Source: Streptococcus lactarius
Lineage (GTDB): Bacteria; Bacillota; Bacilli; Lactobacillales; Streptococcaceae
Length of the DNA: 9,019 nucleotides
Reading direction: 5' to 3'
Assembly (NCBI RefSeq): GCF_016642265.1
Contig: NZ_MRXX01000017.1
Coordinates: 1 to 9,019, forward strand
Made by a program: the position numbers and the translations under genes. This document shows positions 1 through 6,139 of the stretch, in pieces; within the stretch, counting starts at the first letter, position 1, and the number at the start of each line of letters is the position of its first letter. A model generated the notes under the pieces. It was not told where the DNA came from. It saw only the letters and a list, made by a program, of their open reading frames with translations, and searched no databases.

Positions 1-518
1 TGAGCCTTAAAAACCCTATGGAGGAGATCGTTTACTCTGAAAATGGTGGGATGATGCGCTATGTGATGTTTAAGCCGTTTACAGAGACGATAGGAAATGA
101 TGGTATCTGGAAAGAAGATGAGGAATTTCAAATCTACCCCTATTCAAAAGGAATTGTCGGTGGAAACGAAGAACTATCCGTGATGATGTTTAGAGGAACT
201 CCCAACTGGACCTATATGTATGATCTTGAACTGCAAAAAGGTGTGACTCTTGGTTTTATATTTAAATACAACTCGTCTAAAAAGCTGTTTTTACAGAAAG
301 AGGTCTACCTTTCTAAAGAAGATACTACCTACGAGGGCCAACAACTCCTTGATCAACTTGCCACCTATGGCAAAGACCGTGCTTGGTTGAAAAAGCAAAG
401 TAAGAAGGTTGTTGAACAATACATTCTTGGTACTTGGTTTAGGAATGGAAGTTCCCGTTATTCTTTGAAAAACTTGGGTGATATGAAAATCGAGTACAAC
501 AAATTGATAGAAGAATAG
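1..518 (+). CDS. probable TipC-family immunity protein, 5'-truncated by window edge
   Basis: The frame is open from base 3 (S-L-K-N-P-M...) to the TAG at 516-518. The first ATG, at base 18, has no Shine-Dalgarno before it, so it is probably internal and the true start lies upstream. The visible 171 residues are hydrophilic and have no membrane segment. They are rich in aromatic and charged residues: a RYVMFKPF stretch, a W-x-E-D-E-E-F-Q-I-Y-P-Y stretch and a C-terminal SRYSLKNLGD stretch. From memory this pattern resembles streptococcal TipC proteins, usually about 200 residues with an N-terminal signal or membrane anchor, which protect cells from TelC-type LXG toxins secreted by type VII systems; the missing N-terminus would hold that anchor. 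Base composition is more AT-rich than the genes that follow, fitting an accessory gene. No toxin partner is visible. The family name is recall, not a search result; otherwise it is a hypothetical protein. Confidence 0.55.
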   Translation, partial: SLKNPMEEIVYSENGGMMRYVMFKPFTETIGNDGIWKEDEEFQIYPYSKGIVGGNEELSVMMFRGTPNWTYMYDLELQKGVTLGFIFKYNSSKKLFLQKEVYLSKEDTTYEGQQLLDQLATYGKDRAWLKKQSKKVVEQYILGTWFRNGSSRYSLKNLGDMKIEYNKLIEE

Positions 519-531
519 TAAGCCTGTTTCC

Positions 532-570
532 AATCCCACATCATTTTTCGGATGTGGGATTTTTGCTTTT
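532..570 (+). terminator. intrinsic terminator after the TipC-like gene
   Basis: A perfect 11-bp inverted repeat (AATCCCACATC at 532-542 and GATGTGGGATT at 551-561) encloses an 8-nt loop and is followed by a T-rich tail (TTTTGCTTTT). It lies 13 nt after the stop codon and separates the upstream gene from apt. Confidence 0.9.
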
Positions 571-586
571 GCTGCAGGTGTTTGGG

Positions 587-610
587 AAAATGATGTAGCA
601 AAAAATGATG
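587..610 (+). repeat. short direct repeat upstream of the apt promoter
   Basis: AAAATGATG occurs twice, at 587-595 and 602-610, with a 15-nt period, just upstream of the apt -10 element at 631. It could be a regulator site or chance in AT-rich DNA; nothing ties it to a known operator. Confidence 0.3.
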
Positions 611-627
611 CAAGTAAGTAGAATTCA

Positions 628-636
628 TGGTATAAT
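628..636 (+). promoter_or_regulatory. apt promoter (extended -10)
   Basis: TGGTATAAT is a perfect consensus -10 hexamer (631-636) with the upstream TGn extension. No good TTGACA-like -35 is present at 16-18 nt, which is usual for extended -10 promoters. The expected start is near base 643, giving a leader of roughly 28 nt with AGGAAAG (654-660) as the ribosome site, 10 nt before the apt ATG. I saw no PurR-box-like or purine riboswitch sequence in 571-670. Confidence 0.8.
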
Positions 637-670
637 GGAATGTAAAAATTTTTAGGAAAGAAAGTAAACC

Positions 671-1183
671 ATGAATTTAAAAGATTACATTGCAAGCATT
701 GAAAACTATCCACAAGAAGGGATTACCTTCCGTGATATTAGCCCTTTGATGGCTGATGGGAATGCCTATAGTTATGCGGTTCGTGAAATCGTTCAATACG
801 CGACGGACAAGAAAATCGATATGATCGTAGGTCCTGAGGCGCGTGGATTCATCGTTGGTTGTCCAGTTGCTTACGAGTTGGGTGTTGGTTTTGCTCCTGT
901 TCGCAAGCCTGGTAAATTGCCACGTGAAGTGATCTCAGCTGACTATGAAAAAGAATACGGTGTGGATACCCTTTGCATGCACGCAGATGCGATCAAACCT
1001 GGCCAACGCGTTCTCATCGTTGATGACCTTTTGGCGACTGGTGGTACGGTGAAAGCAACCATCGAAATGATCGAAAAACTCGGTGGAGTGGTAGCAGGAT
1101 GTGCCTTCTTGATCGAGTTGGATGAATTGAAGGGCCGCGATGCAATTGGAGACTATGACTACAAAGTCTTGATGCATTACTAA
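671..1183 (+). CDS. apt: adenine phosphoribosyltransferase
   Basis: Cytoplasmic purine-salvage enzyme that converts adenine and PRPP to AMP and pyrophosphate. The 170-residue length is normal for bacterial Apt. The 13-residue PRPP-binding motif [13 protein letters not shown] is at residues 114-126 with both acidic residues intact. The family also shows the [10 protein letters not shown] segment (17-26), the GPEARGFI segment (54-61) and the catalytic flexible loop [19 protein letters not shown] (79-97). The ATG at 671 is chosen from AGGAAAG at 654-660 and the family-typical N-terminus ([14 protein letters not shown]). The gene has its own promoter and is followed 101 nt later by metA, an order I recall from pneumococcus. 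An AMP-yielding salvage enzyme near adenosine deaminase (add) fits nucleoside recycling, though add is on the other strand and separately transcribed. Confidence 0.97.
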   Translation: MNLKDYIASIENYPQEGITFRDISPLMADGNAYSYAVREIVQYATDKKIDMIVGPEARGFIVGCPVAYELGVGFAPVRKPGKLPREVISADYEKEYGVDTLCMHADAIKPGQRVLIVDDLLATGGTVKATIEMIEKLGGVVAGCAFLIELDELKGRDAIGDYDYKVLMHY

Positions 1184-1217
1184 TATAGTCTATCATTATA
1201 ACTAGATACAGAAAAAC

Positions 1218-1234
1218 CATAATTGAAAACTATA
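1218..1234 (+). promoter_or_regulatory. candidate MtaR/MetR 'Met box' overlapping the metA -35
   Basis: The 17 bases match the streptococcal methionine-regulator consensus TATAGTTTSAAACTATA, as I recall it, at 13 positions; the right half AAACTATA is perfect and the left half weak. It covers the whole -35 hexamer of the metA promoter, a sensible position for a LysR-type regulator. A weaker 12/17 match lies at 1184-1200. Such AT-rich motifs can match by chance. Confidence 0.4.
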
Positions 1235-1251
1235 AGCTCCTATCATATAAT
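1223..1251 (+). promoter_or_regulatory. metA promoter
   Basis: TTGAAA (1223-1228), a 17-nt spacer and TATAAT (1246-1251) make a near-consensus sigma-A promoter. Transcription should start near 1258, giving a short leader of about 27 nt. That is too short for a T-box or SAM riboswitch, so control is more likely at the promoter. Confidence 0.85.
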
Positions 1252-1284
1252 GTTAGTTAAGAACTTGTAAGATGGGAGCTTTTT
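1234..1284 (+). promoter_or_regulatory. hairpin spanning the metA promoter -10 and masking the metA ribosome site
   Basis: AAGCTCCTATC (1234-1244) pairs with GATGGGAGCTT (1271-1281) over 11 positions, one of them G-U, around a 26-nt loop. Five T residues (1280-1284) follow and the metA ATG comes immediately after. The 3' arm contains GGGAG (1274-1278), the metA Shine-Dalgarno. In RNA read through from apt the hairpin could terminate transcription or hide the ribosome site. RNA begun at the metA promoter (about 1258) lacks the 5' arm and leaves the site free. No other apt terminator was found. The effect on expression is inference; the pairing is visible. Confidence 0.65.
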
Positions 1285-2229
1285 ATGCCAATTACACTAG
1301 ATAAAAAATTACCAGCTGTTGATATTCTTCGTTCCGAAAATATTTTTGTCATGGATGATGTTCGGGCGACTCACCAGGATATTCGGCCTATGAATGTTCT
1401 CATTCTTAATCTCATGCCGACCAAGGTTGCGACGGAAACGCAGCTCTTGCGCCTCTTGGCCAATACGCCCTTGCAGCTCAATGTAGAATTTCTCTACATG
1501 GCGAGCCATGAATCCAAAAATACAGCGGCAGAGCACTTGGAGAGTTTCTACAAGACCTTTGAGGACATCAAGGACAACTACTATGATGGCTTAATCGTGA
1601 CAGGTGCGCCGGTCGAAAAGATGGACTTTGAGGATGTAGACTACTGGGAGGAGTTGACCCAGGTCTTTGAATGGTCTAAACGTCATGTCTTTTCTACCTT
1701 GCATCTTTGTTGGGGAGCCCAGGCTGGTCTTTTCTACCGTTACGGGATTCAAAAGGTCGAACTCTGTGACAAGCTATCTGGTATCTACGACCAAGCGGTG
1801 GTCCGCCCTGATAGTCTTCTGATGCGAGGATTTGATGATCGTTTTCTTGCACCTCATTCTCGCTATACGGATATTCCTTTGAAAGAAGTCCTTGAAAAGA
1901 GCAACCTTCAAGTGATTGCGCAGGGAAGTGAGGTTGGATTGTCCATCATTGCCAGTCCGGACATGCGTGAAGTATACAGCTTTGGCCATCTAGAATATGA
2001 TCGTGATACGCTAGCCAAAGAATACTACCGCGATGTCAAGGCAGGCTTGGACCCAGACCTACCCAAGAATTATTTTGAACACGATGATGCCAGCACAGAG
2101 CCTCGCATTCGTTGGAATCTAGCAGCGACGACCTTCTTTAGTAATTGGATCAACTATGCGGTTTATCAAGAAACACCTTACCGCTTGGAAGAATTGGAAA
2201 AAGATATTTCATTTTATGGTTACCTATAA
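1285..2229 (+). CDS. metA: homoserine O-acetyltransferase (MetA/HTS family)
   Basis: Catalyses the first committed step of methionine synthesis, acylation of the homoserine hydroxyl. At 314 residues it aligns without gaps to E. coli MetA numbering. The catalytic cysteine is Cys142 in HLCWGAQAG (140-148), and the His235/Glu237 pair lies in FGHLEYD (233-239). Residue 111 is glutamate ([10 protein letters not shown], 107-116). In this family Glu111 has been shown to favour acetyl-CoA and Gly111 succinyl-CoA, so acetyl transfer is predicted even though many databases call such proteins homoserine O-succinyltransferase. The start is set by GGGAG 6 nt upstream and the conserved MPI start. It is the first gene of a metA-dnaD-GDPD-like cluster, with only 9 nt to dnaD. 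Control is probably by a methionine LysR regulator and the leader hairpin described separately. Confidence 0.95.
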   Translation: MPITLDKKLPAVDILRSENIFVMDDVRATHQDIRPMNVLILNLMPTKVATETQLLRLLANTPLQLNVEFLYMASHESKNTAAEHLESFYKTFEDIKDNYYDGLIVTGAPVEKMDFEDVDYWEELTQVFEWSKRHVFSTLHLCWGAQAGLFYRYGIQKVELCDKLSGIYDQAVVRPDSLLMRGFDDRFLAPHSRYTDIPLKEVLEKSNLQVIAQGSEVGLSIIASPDMREVYSFGHLEYDRDTLAKEYYRDVKAGLDPDLPKNYFEHDDASTEPRIRWNLAATTFFSNWINYAVYQETPYRLEELEKDISFYGYL

Positions 2230-2238
2230 AGGGGAAGT

Positions 2239-2922
2239 ATGACATATTCACAAGCATTTAAGTCTGGCAACTTGGTTCTTCCAAGTGCCTTGCTTTTTCA
2301 CTATCATGACTTGTTCGACCAAGCAGATGACTTCTTGGTTTGGCAGTTTTTCTTTCTTCAAAATACCACAGGTCAGGATGCACTGACACCTAATCAGATT
2401 GCTCAACACCTGGGTAAGACTGTGACCGAGGTTAATCGGATCATGTCCAATTTAACCACAAAGGGCCTTCTTCAATACCGGACCATTGAGCTCAACGGCG
2501 AGATTGAGGCTATCTTTGATGCGACCATTGCCTTGGAGCGATTGGATGATCTTTTGGAAGCAAAAGCACAAAGTAAGGCCCAGAGCGCACCTGCAAAAGG
2601 CAATGTCATCAAGGACTTGGTAGAGACCTTCCAACAAGAGCTTGGCCGGCTACTAACGCCATTTGAAATCGAAGATTTGACCAAGACCGTGCGCGAAGAC
2701 CAGACAGATCCTGACGTGATCAAGGCGGCCCTACGTGAAGCTGTCTTTAACGGGAAGCCTCACTGGAAGTACATTCAGGCTATTTTGCGCAATTGGCGTA
2801 GTGAAGGCATCAACAGTCTGGCCCAAGTTGAGGCCAAACTGCAAGAGCGTGAACAGGCCAATCCACGCAATGTGACCGTATCAGACGATTTCTTGAAAGC
2901 CATGGATTTATGGAAGGATTAA
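2239..2922 (+). CDS. dnaD: DnaD-family replication initiation/restart protein
   Basis: DnaD is a primosomal protein of low-GC Gram-positives that acts with DnaA/PriA and DnaB to load the replicative helicase at origins and stalled forks. The 227-residue protein has the expected two parts: an N-terminal winged-helix-like domain (about 1-105, including a helix-turn-helix-like LTPNQIAQHLGKTVTEVNRIM at 49-69), then a polar linker rich in A, K and Q (108-122), then the C-terminal DnaB/DnaD domain (about 123-195). That domain carries the signature Y-x-x-x-I-x-x-x-W as Tyr178, Ile182 and Trp186. The AGGGGAAG at 2230-2237 sits unusually close to the ATG (GGGG ends 4 nt before it), but no better in-frame start is seen. 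It follows metA by 9 nt with no promoter or terminator between, so it should share the metA transcript. Confidence 0.93.
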   Translation: MTYSQAFKSGNLVLPSALLFHYHDLFDQADDFLVWQFFFLQNTTGQDALTPNQIAQHLGKTVTEVNRIMSNLTTKGLLQYRTIELNGEIEAIFDATIALERLDDLLEAKAQSKAQSAPAKGNVIKDLVETFQQELGRLLTPFEIEDLTKTVREDQTDPDVIKAALREAVFNGKPHWKYIQAILRNWRSEGINSLAQVEAKLQEREQANPRNVTVSDDFLKAMDLWKD

Positions 2923-2940
2923 GAGGAGACGATTGATCAA

Positions 2941-4128
2941 ATGAAACGGGGAGACAATAAAAGACCCAGACGATTTAGATGGCTCTATCCGACTATGTTT
3001 GTGGTCGGATTGTTTTTATTGTTTGGCGTGGTCAGCTTTTACTACGTACGAACCAACCTATTAGCTTCGGGCTTGTACCCAGTAGAGGAGAGTCTGGTGG
3101 AGGCTGGTTATACCAAAACGAAGACAGGCTTTCGCAAAAAAGAGGCCAATGTGACCATTGACATCCAGTGGAATGCAAAAACAAAAGTATTTGATAAGAA
3201 TCACTATCGTTTTAAGGCTCATCAAAAGACAACTTTCTGGAAGAAAACCTATGTGGATAAGAAAACGCTTGAAAGCTTAACCAATGGCCAACTATCTAAC
3301 CAATATGGTTTTGTGCATTACTCCAAGGTTAGTCAGAAAGATTGGCTAAGGGTTTCTCCAAGACTGGTAGCCCACGCTGGAGGAACAGTTCGGGGGAAGG
3401 AGTACAACACGAAGTATACCAACTCCTTAGAGGCTTTACGGCAAAACTACAATCTCGGCCATCGCTTGTTTGAAATGGATTTTAATTTGACCAGCGACAA
3501 GAAATTGGCTGCAGTCCACGATTGGCATCATTATGGAAATAAAGATGGTGTTGCTCTTTCTTCGAAAGAATGGAAGAAATTTCAAGGCTATGGTTCTCCA
3601 GAAACACCAAGTCGCTTTACGACCATGCTGATAGGGGATGTGTTTGATCAAATGCTGATCAATCGGGATATGGTGTTGATTACCGATACCAAATCAATGG
3701 AAATCCCTAAGGAAGATAGGATCACACAATTTAAAGAACTTGTTTCAGAAGCAAATAAGCGGGACAAAGAACTATTGGATCGTGTAATTCCACAAATTTA
3801 TAATCAAGAGATGTTCGGAGAAATCGAAGCGATTTATCCTTTCAAACATGTCATCTATACCTTGTATGCTTCACCAGATAGTGCAGAAGAGGTACTGGAT
3901 TTTATTTCCAAGCACAAGGAAATTGAAGCAGTAACTATACCTATCGATGATTCTCGATTAACTCCTAAGTTTATCGAACAGGTACATCAACTTGGAAAAC
4001 GGGTTTATGTTCATACGATTCAAACCTATGAGAATTTAACTAAGTATGCAGCGATCAATGTCGATGGCTTTTACACTGGCTTATTGACCCCACAGGATAT
4101 GGCCGTGTATGAATCCGTATCGAAATAA
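2941..4128 (+). CDS. membrane-anchored glycerophosphodiester phosphodiesterase-like protein
   Basis: The 395-residue protein starts with a basic tail (MKRGDNKRPRRFRW) and one hydrophobic segment (about 15-36), predicting an outward-facing anchored protein. A lineage-specific region follows (about 40-138), then a PI-PLC/GDPD-type TIM barrel (about 140-390). Visible catalytic landmarks are His145 in VAHAGG (the usual HRG is HAG here), Asn161 in YTNSLEAL, the metal pair Glu178/Asp180 in FEMDFN, the second catalytic His193-Asp194 in AVHDW, Asp249/Lys251 in LITDTK, and VDGFYTG near the C-terminus. The fold suggests a metal-dependent phosphodiesterase outside the cell, perhaps acting on glycerophosphodiesters, teichoic acid or lipid headgroups; the substrate cannot be read from sequence. 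GAGGAG at 2923-2928 lies 12 nt before the ATG, slightly long, with no better start. It is 18 nt after dnaD and ends at a strong terminator. Confidence 0.8.
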   Translation: MKRGDNKRPRRFRWLYPTMFVVGLFLLFGVVSFYYVRTNLLASGLYPVEESLVEAGYTKTKTGFRKKEANVTIDIQWNAKTKVFDKNHYRFKAHQKTTFWKKTYVDKKTLESLTNGQLSNQYGFVHYSKVSQKDWLRVSPRLVAHAGGTVRGKEYNTKYTNSLEALRQNYNLGHRLFEMDFNLTSDKKLAAVHDWHHYGNKDGVALSSKEWKKFQGYGSPETPSRFTTMLIGDVFDQMLINRDMVLITDTKSMEIPKEDRITQFKELVSEANKRDKELLDRVIPQIYNQEMFGEIEAIYPFKHVIYTLYASPDSAEEVLDFISKHKEIEAVTIPIDDSRLTPKFIEQVHQLGKRVYVHTIQTYENLTKYAAINVDGFYTGLLTPQDMAVYESVSK

Positions 4129-4133
4129 AACAG

Positions 4134-4165
4134 AAAACTAGCCCTTTCATCAGGCGCTAGTTTTT
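4134..4165. terminator. bidirectional terminator between the GDPD-like gene and add
   Basis: AAAACTAGC (4134-4142) pairs with GCTAGTTTT (4156-4164) around a 13-nt loop. T residues follow on the plus strand (4161-4165), and the A-run at 4134-4137 gives the T-run on the minus strand. It sits between two convergent genes, 5 nt from each stop codon, and probably serves both. Confidence 0.85.
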
Positions 4166-4169
4166 GCAT

Positions 4170-5189
4170 TTATAAATAGTCGGAGTAAGCTTTTTCTAGT
4201 CTAGCAAGGAGTGCTTGCTTTTCCTCGTCGCTGGCAAAGGAAGCCTGGATGGCATCGACATTGTGTTGGTAAAAGTCAGCTTCCTTAGTTTGGAAATGCT
4301 GATGGTAGAGGGCGTATTCCTTTGTGAGGTCGGTATCAGATACAGTCCGGTTATCGGTATTGATACTGATCCGAGCACCGGCTGCCTTCATCTTCAGATA
4401 AGGGAAATCCTCTATAGTCGGTGCGGCTTTTGTCTGTAAGTTGCTGGTCAAGCAGAGTTCACCCGTGACCCCATTGTCAATAAAGGATTGGAGTAAGGCT
4501 GGTTCATGAGATAGAGCTGTCACGTGGCCATTGCGTTTGATGCCAAAAGCAATCGATTGGGTTACAAAGTGTGGGCAATGACACTCACCTGCGTGAAGCG
4601 TCATCTGCCGATGGTAACTTTTGACTTGCTCGATTAAAGGTCGAATATCTTCTGGAGAGTAGTTGTGCTCATCCCCAGCAAAGTCAAACCCGACAAATTC
4701 CTGATCCCTGACTTGGTTTGCTTCGGCAAGGATGCGAGATGTGAGTTCTTGATCTGATTGGCGCATGCCACAAACGAGGGTTTTGGCTGTAATGACAAAT
4801 TCATCCTGGGCTTGGCGCAATCCTTCACAGACAGCATCGATAGTTTCTGGGACGGTAAGGCCTTGGTCCATGGACAATTCTGGTGCAAAACGAACCTCAA
4901 TGTAGAGGACATTCTCCAGAGCCGCTTGCTTAGCCACATCGTAAGCAGCAAGGCTCAAGGCTTCCTTGGTTTGAAGAAGGGGCCGAATATAGTCAAAGGC
5001 CTCCAAATAGTCCAATAGATTCTCACAGTGGGCAGGCGCAGTGACATGGTGTTTGAGCTCTTCATCGCTAACAGGTAGGTCAATATTGGCCATAGCTGCC
5101 AATTGGCGAATAGTCGGAAGAGACAAGGAACCGTCTAAGTGACAGTGGAGTTCCGTCTTTGCCAAACTATGAAAATCGATCGTGGACAT
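4170..5189 (-). CDS. add: adenosine deaminase
   Basis: Cytoplasmic zinc enzyme converting adenosine (and deoxyadenosine) to inosine and ammonia, feeding purine salvage. The 339-residue length is standard. The zinc ligands and catalytic residues are visible: His15 and His17 in [10 protein letters not shown] (12-21), His199 with catalytic Glu202 in LHAGE (198-202), His222 in NGHVTAL (220-226) and Asp279 in INTDNRTVS (276-284). The VGFDFAGDE segment (166-174) is also typical. The second Asp of the usual TDD is Asn here, a variant I recall in other bacterial adenosine deaminases. AGGAG (5200-5196 on the minus strand) lies 6 nt before the ATG. The gene is monocistronic, convergent with the GDPD-like gene and divergent from yghU with 136 nt between their start codons. 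Confidence 0.95.
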   Translation of the reverse strand: MSTIDFHSLAKTELHCHLDGSLSLPTIRQLAAMANIDLPVSDEELKHHVTAPAHCENLLDYLEAFDYIRPLLQTKEALSLAAYDVAKQAALENVLYIEVRFAPELSMDQGLTVPETIDAVCEGLRQAQDEFVITAKTLVCGMRQSDQELTSRILAEANQVRDQEFVGFDFAGDEHNYSPEDIRPLIEQVKSYHRQMTLHAGECHCPHFVTQSIAFGIKRNGHVTALSHEPALLQSFIDNGVTGELCLTSNLQTKAAPTIEDFPYLKMKAAGARISINTDNRTVSDTDLTKEYALYHQHFQTKEADFYQHNVDAIQASFASDEEKQALLARLEKAYSDYL

Positions 5190-5215
5190 GGTTTTCTCCT
5201 TAAAAATGTATTTTT

Positions 5216-5246
5216 TCTATACTATCATTTTGACCAGAAAAGTCAA
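5216..5246 (-). promoter_or_regulatory. candidate add promoter
   Basis: On the minus strand TTGACT (5246-5241) is a good -35. The best -10 candidates are TATAGA (5221-5216), with a long 19-nt spacer, or an overlapping TAGTAT with a spacer near 16. The -35 lies in a small inverted repeat, TTGAC (5230-5234) and GTCAA (5242-5246), separated by 7 nt, which might be an operator. The choice of -10 is uncertain. Confidence 0.45.
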
Positions 5247-5268
5247 GTAAAGCTAGCGTAGCAGATTT

Positions 5269-5297
5269 TTGAAAGGAGTGCCTGGATTTGATATGCT
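5269..5297 (+). promoter_or_regulatory. yghU promoter
   Basis: TTGAAA (5269-5274), a 17-nt spacer and TATGCT (5292-5297) with an upstream TGA (5289-5291) form an extended -10 promoter. The start is expected near 5304, leaving a leader of about 22 nt that carries AAGGAG (5313-5318). Confidence 0.7.
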
Positions 5298-5325
5298 AGT
5301 AGTAGCTTAAAAAAGGAGAAAAAAG

Positions 5326-6114
5326 ATGTCAGACTATCAATTACCAGAAGTATGGGAAGCACCCAGTCAAATGGGAGGAGCCTGGGGTGGTTTGAACCAA
5401 CCAACAGCAGGTGCCCGCTTTGAACAAACTCTTCCAAAAGGCGACCAGCCTTTCCAACTCTACACTCTTCCAACCCCCAATGGGATCAAGGTGACCATTA
5501 TGCTGGAAGAACTAAAAGAGTTGGGTGTGGATGCGGGCTATGACGCTTACCTCATCAAGATTGGAGATGGCGACCAATTTGGTAGTGACTTTGTGGCCAT
5601 CAATCCAAACTCGAAAATTCCAGCCATGTTGGATCAATCAGGTGACCAAACCGTTCGGGTTTTTGAATCTGCCAATATTCTCATGTATTTAGCAGAGAAA
5701 TTTGGACAATTGATTCCAGTAGATCCTGCTAAACGAACAGAAGTGCTTAACTGGCTCTTCTGGCAGACGGGTGCGGCACCATTCTTAGGAGGAGGCTTTG
5801 GCCATTTTTTCCATTATGCGCCGGAGAAAATCGAGTATGCTATCAACCGCTTTGCCATGGAAGCCAAACGCCAATTGGACCTACTGGACAAAGAATTGGC
5901 GACCAAACCTTATATCGCAGGAGATGACTATACCATTGCGGATATCGCCATCTGGTCTTGGTATGGCCGTCTAGCCCAAGACAAGGTCTGGGACCGAGCA
6001 GGAATTTTCTTAGATGTGAATGAATACAAGCATTTACAAGCTTGGACAGAGAAAATTGCTAATCGCCCAGCAGTGCAACGTGGCTTGGAAGTGGACTATA
6101 AGGAAATTGACTAA
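5326..6114 (+). CDS. yghU: YghU-type glutathione S-transferase / disulfide-bond reductase
   Basis: It closely matches remembered E. coli YghU (Nu-class GST) along almost its whole length, with shared stretches such as TPNGIKVTIMLEEL (50-63), IGDGDQF (79-85), NPNSKIPA (93-100), LNWLFW (141-146), APFLGGGFGHF (151-161) and KIEYAINRF (168-176). Residues about 42-128 form the thioredoxin-like glutathione domain (SKIPA with the cis-Pro, then FESANI at 113-118). Residues about 135-255 form the helical domain, with the YTIADIAIW folding box at 202-210. YghU binds two glutathiones and reduces disulfides; peroxide reduction is also reported. At 262 residues it lacks the roughly 25-residue polar C-terminal tail of the E. 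coli protein. AAGGAG 7 nt upstream fixes the start. It stands alone, with its own promoter and 323 nt of gene-free DNA after it. Confidence 0.92.
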   Translation: MSDYQLPEVWEAPSQMGGAWGGLNQPTAGARFEQTLPKGDQPFQLYTLPTPNGIKVTIMLEELKELGVDAGYDAYLIKIGDGDQFGSDFVAINPNSKIPAMLDQSGDQTVRVFESANILMYLAEKFGQLIPVDPAKRTEVLNWLFWQTGAAPFLGGGFGHFFHYAPEKIEYAINRFAMEAKRQLDLLDKELATKPYIAGDDYTIADIAIWSWYGRLAQDKVWDRAGIFLDVNEYKHLQAWTEKIANRPAVQRGLEVDYKEID

Positions 6115-6139
6115 AGTCTAAGCATAGATAATTCAATTA

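Noticed and set aside
18..20. ATG at base 18 as the start of the first gene
   Set aside because: The frame is open to the window edge and there is no ribosome site before this ATG; the gene very probably starts upstream.
291..713. 140-residue minus-strand reading frame across the first gene and the apt start
   Set aside because: It runs antisense through the terminator hairpin and the apt promoter, has no ribosome site, and both ends lie inside well-supported features.
1184..1284. T-box, SAM (S-box) or other riboswitch ahead of metA
   Set aside because: The predicted metA leader is only about 27 nt and no conserved T-box or S-box sequence is visible; the hairpin seen is a simple inverted repeat.
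4350..4362. Asn instead of the second Asp in the TDD motif of adenosine deaminase
   Set aside because: The TDN variant is, as I recall, common in bacterial members; the zinc ligand Asp279 is intact, so inactivation is not implied.
4634..4951. 105-residue minus-strand frame inside add
   Set aside because: A different-frame shadow of the adenosine deaminase gene on the same strand, with low-complexity composition and no start signal.
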